Below are positions 63,243 to 64,000 of a stretch of 64,000 nucleotides of DNA, piece by piece. Position numbers and translations under genes: made by a program. This DNA comes from Bradyrhizobium sp. CCBAU 051011 (GTDB lineage Bacteria > Pseudomonadota > Alphaproteobacteria > Rhizobiales > Xanthobacteraceae), in assembly GCF_009930815.1 (NCBI RefSeq), contig NZ_CP022222.1:4816501-4880500 (forward strand), in the 5' to 3' direction. Below the pieces are notes generated by a model. That model was not told the origin of the DNA and made no database searches. It saw nothing but the letters and a program-made list of their open reading frames with translations. The first letter of the stretch is position 1. Each line of letters begins with the position of its first letter.

Positions 63243-63710
63243 TCAATCCGGCTTGGTTTCGCTCTTGCGCTCGCTCTTCCCGCCGTCCTTGAGGTCGTCC
63301 TCTTCCTTCACCAGTGTCAGCAACCTCAACGTCAGGAACGTAAACACCGCCACCGTCACGGCGACGTCGTAGCTGCCGAGCCCGACGGAAACGCCGATCG
63401 CGCCGGTGGCCCACAGGCTCGCGGCGGTCGCCGTGCCCTGCACGGTAGTGCCATGCTTGAGGATCGCGCCGCCGCCGATGAAGCCGATGCCGGTGATCAC
63501 GCCTTCGATGACCTTCGACATGCCATCGGGAGAATTCACCATCAGCTGTTCGCTGGCCTGCACGAATCCGCAGCTTGCCATCGCAACCAGCGGAAAGGTG
63601 CGCAGCCCTGCGCTCCGCGCCCGCTTTTCACGGTCCCAGCCGATCGGAACGGCCAGCGCGAAGGCCGCGGCCAGCGCCAGAAAATGAATACCTATCTGAA
63701 ACCGGTCCAA
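63243..63710 (-). CDS. MgtC/SapB-family membrane protein
   Basis: A 155-residue protein with the MgtC family hallmarks: an N-terminal helix, then PIGWDREKRARSAGLRTFPLVAMASCGF, IGFIGGGAILKHGTTVQGTATAASLWATGAIG (about 75-105) and a last TM helix (VAVTVAVFTFLTLRLL), with a charged C-terminal tail. It has about four TM helices and no C-terminal ACT-like domain, so it is the short form. In pathogens MgtC inhibits the F-ATPase and supports growth at low Mg2+; here the role is unknown. Confidence 0.88.
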   Translation of the reverse strand: MDRFQIGIHFLALAAAFALAVPIGWDREKRARSAGLRTFPLVAMASCGFVQASEQLMVNSPDGMSKVIEGVITGIGFIGGGAILKHGTTVQGTATAASLWATGAIGVSVGLGSYDVAVTVAVFTFLTLRLLTLVKEEDDLKDGGKSERKSETKPD

Positions 63711-63781
63711 AACACGCCCTTCTGAAACAAAGCCCCGCTACCCGCGAACGTGCGGGTAACGCGGCAGGGCAGCGCAAAGTT

Positions 63782-64000
63782 TCAGCGCGGGGATTGTATT
63801 GCCGGGGGGCTGCCGACGACGGTCGTGCCCGGCGCCGCGCTCGTGATCGCTGCCGTCGTCCGGTACTGCGGCAGATGATTTTCCAGCGAATAGAACACGC
63901 ACAGCGCAAGGCTGGACCAGACCGCCAGGCTGAAATAAAGCGACATCCAGGCAATCTCTTCTTTCCATTCGCGCAGGTCGTGCGTCACCACCCAGCGCGT
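63782..64000 (-). CDS. Membrane protein, partial (5' end off the right edge)
   Basis: A reverse-strand frame open to the window edge. The visible 72 residues run TRWVVTHDLREWKEEIAWMS, then a TM helix (LYFSLAVWSSLALCVFYSL) and a short Thr/Pro-rich tail ending IQSPR. Without the rest I cannot identify it. It could also start at a GTG at about 63991 and be complete. Confidence 0.5.
   Translation of the reverse strand, partial: TRWVVTHDLREWKEEIAWMSLYFSLAVWSSLALCVFYSLENHLPQYRTTAAITSAAPGTTVVGSPPAIQSPR

Noticed and set aside
1..64000. CRISPR array, tRNA, rRNA, prophage, integrase attachment sites
   Set aside because: No regularly spaced direct repeats, cloverleaf or rRNA sequence, and no phage or integrase genes were seen on reading. 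The only mobile element found is the IS.

Overview
The window looks like chromosomal DNA of a high-GC alphaproteobacterium of the Bradyrhizobium/Rhodopseudomonas group. The grounds are a hopanoid gene set (hpnC-D-E-shc-G, hpnH, ispH, hpnN, hpnO plus a likely hpnP), an alphaproteobacterial LexA box (GAAC-N7-GAAC), an imuA-imuB-dnaE2 cassette, and many short palindromic intergenic repeats of the kinds common in that group. This assignment is inference from gene content; no rRNA or other marker lies in the window.

Layout. 1-1.7 kb: end of a homoprotocatechuate (hpa) pathway block (hpaF partial, hpaH, divergent hpaR with a palindromic operator). 1.9-5.4 kb: a probable aldarate (sugar diacid) operon (Ldh_2-family dehydrogenase, HpcH/HpaI aldolase, UxaA/GarD-type dehydratase) preceded by a 20-bp perfect palindrome. 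5.6-12.3 kb: three tightly spaced genes, transglutaminase-DUF2126, circularly permuted ATP-grasp-alpha-E, and transglutaminase, a predicted peptide ligation/cleavage system. 12.4-14.1 kb: a chemoreceptor. 14.6-15.0 kb: a decayed membrane-protein gene. 15.1-19.0 kb: eutB, an hpnP-like B12-radical SAM gene, eutC. 19.1-25.1 kb: an acyltransferase-3/SGNH protein, an MMPL/RND transporter and an unrecognised protein. 25.1-26.3 kb: two small exported proteins.

26.5-39.7 kb is the hopanoid region. hpnC, hpnD and hpnE make squalene, shc cyclises it, and hpnG and hpnH build the side chain. ispH feeds isoprenoid supply, hpnN exports hopanoids and hpnO aminates the side chain. hpnG and hpnH converge on one bidirectional terminator. 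39.8-46 kb: GFA protein, small exported proteins, a GMC oxidoreductase and a tandem pair of M20 amidohydrolases. 46-49.1 kb: ppk2 and pit (polyphosphate and phosphate uptake), bracketed by two copies of a 61-bp repeat; the pit 5' end carries an apparent frameshift.

49.3-60 kb is mostly DNA repair. A DUF4130-UdgX uracil-DNA glycosylase-like gene and a radical SAM 'DNA modification/repair' gene are separated by an IS481-type element that landed inside a palindromic repeat with a 5-bp target duplication. A LexA box lies between the radical SAM gene and the divergent imuA-imuB-dnaE2 mutasome cassette. imuB and dnaE2 each carry the same palindromic repeat inserted in frame. 60-64 kb: an FAD monooxygenase-like gene divergent from an AraC-type regulator, small ORFs, an MgtC-family protein and a partial membrane protein at the right edge.
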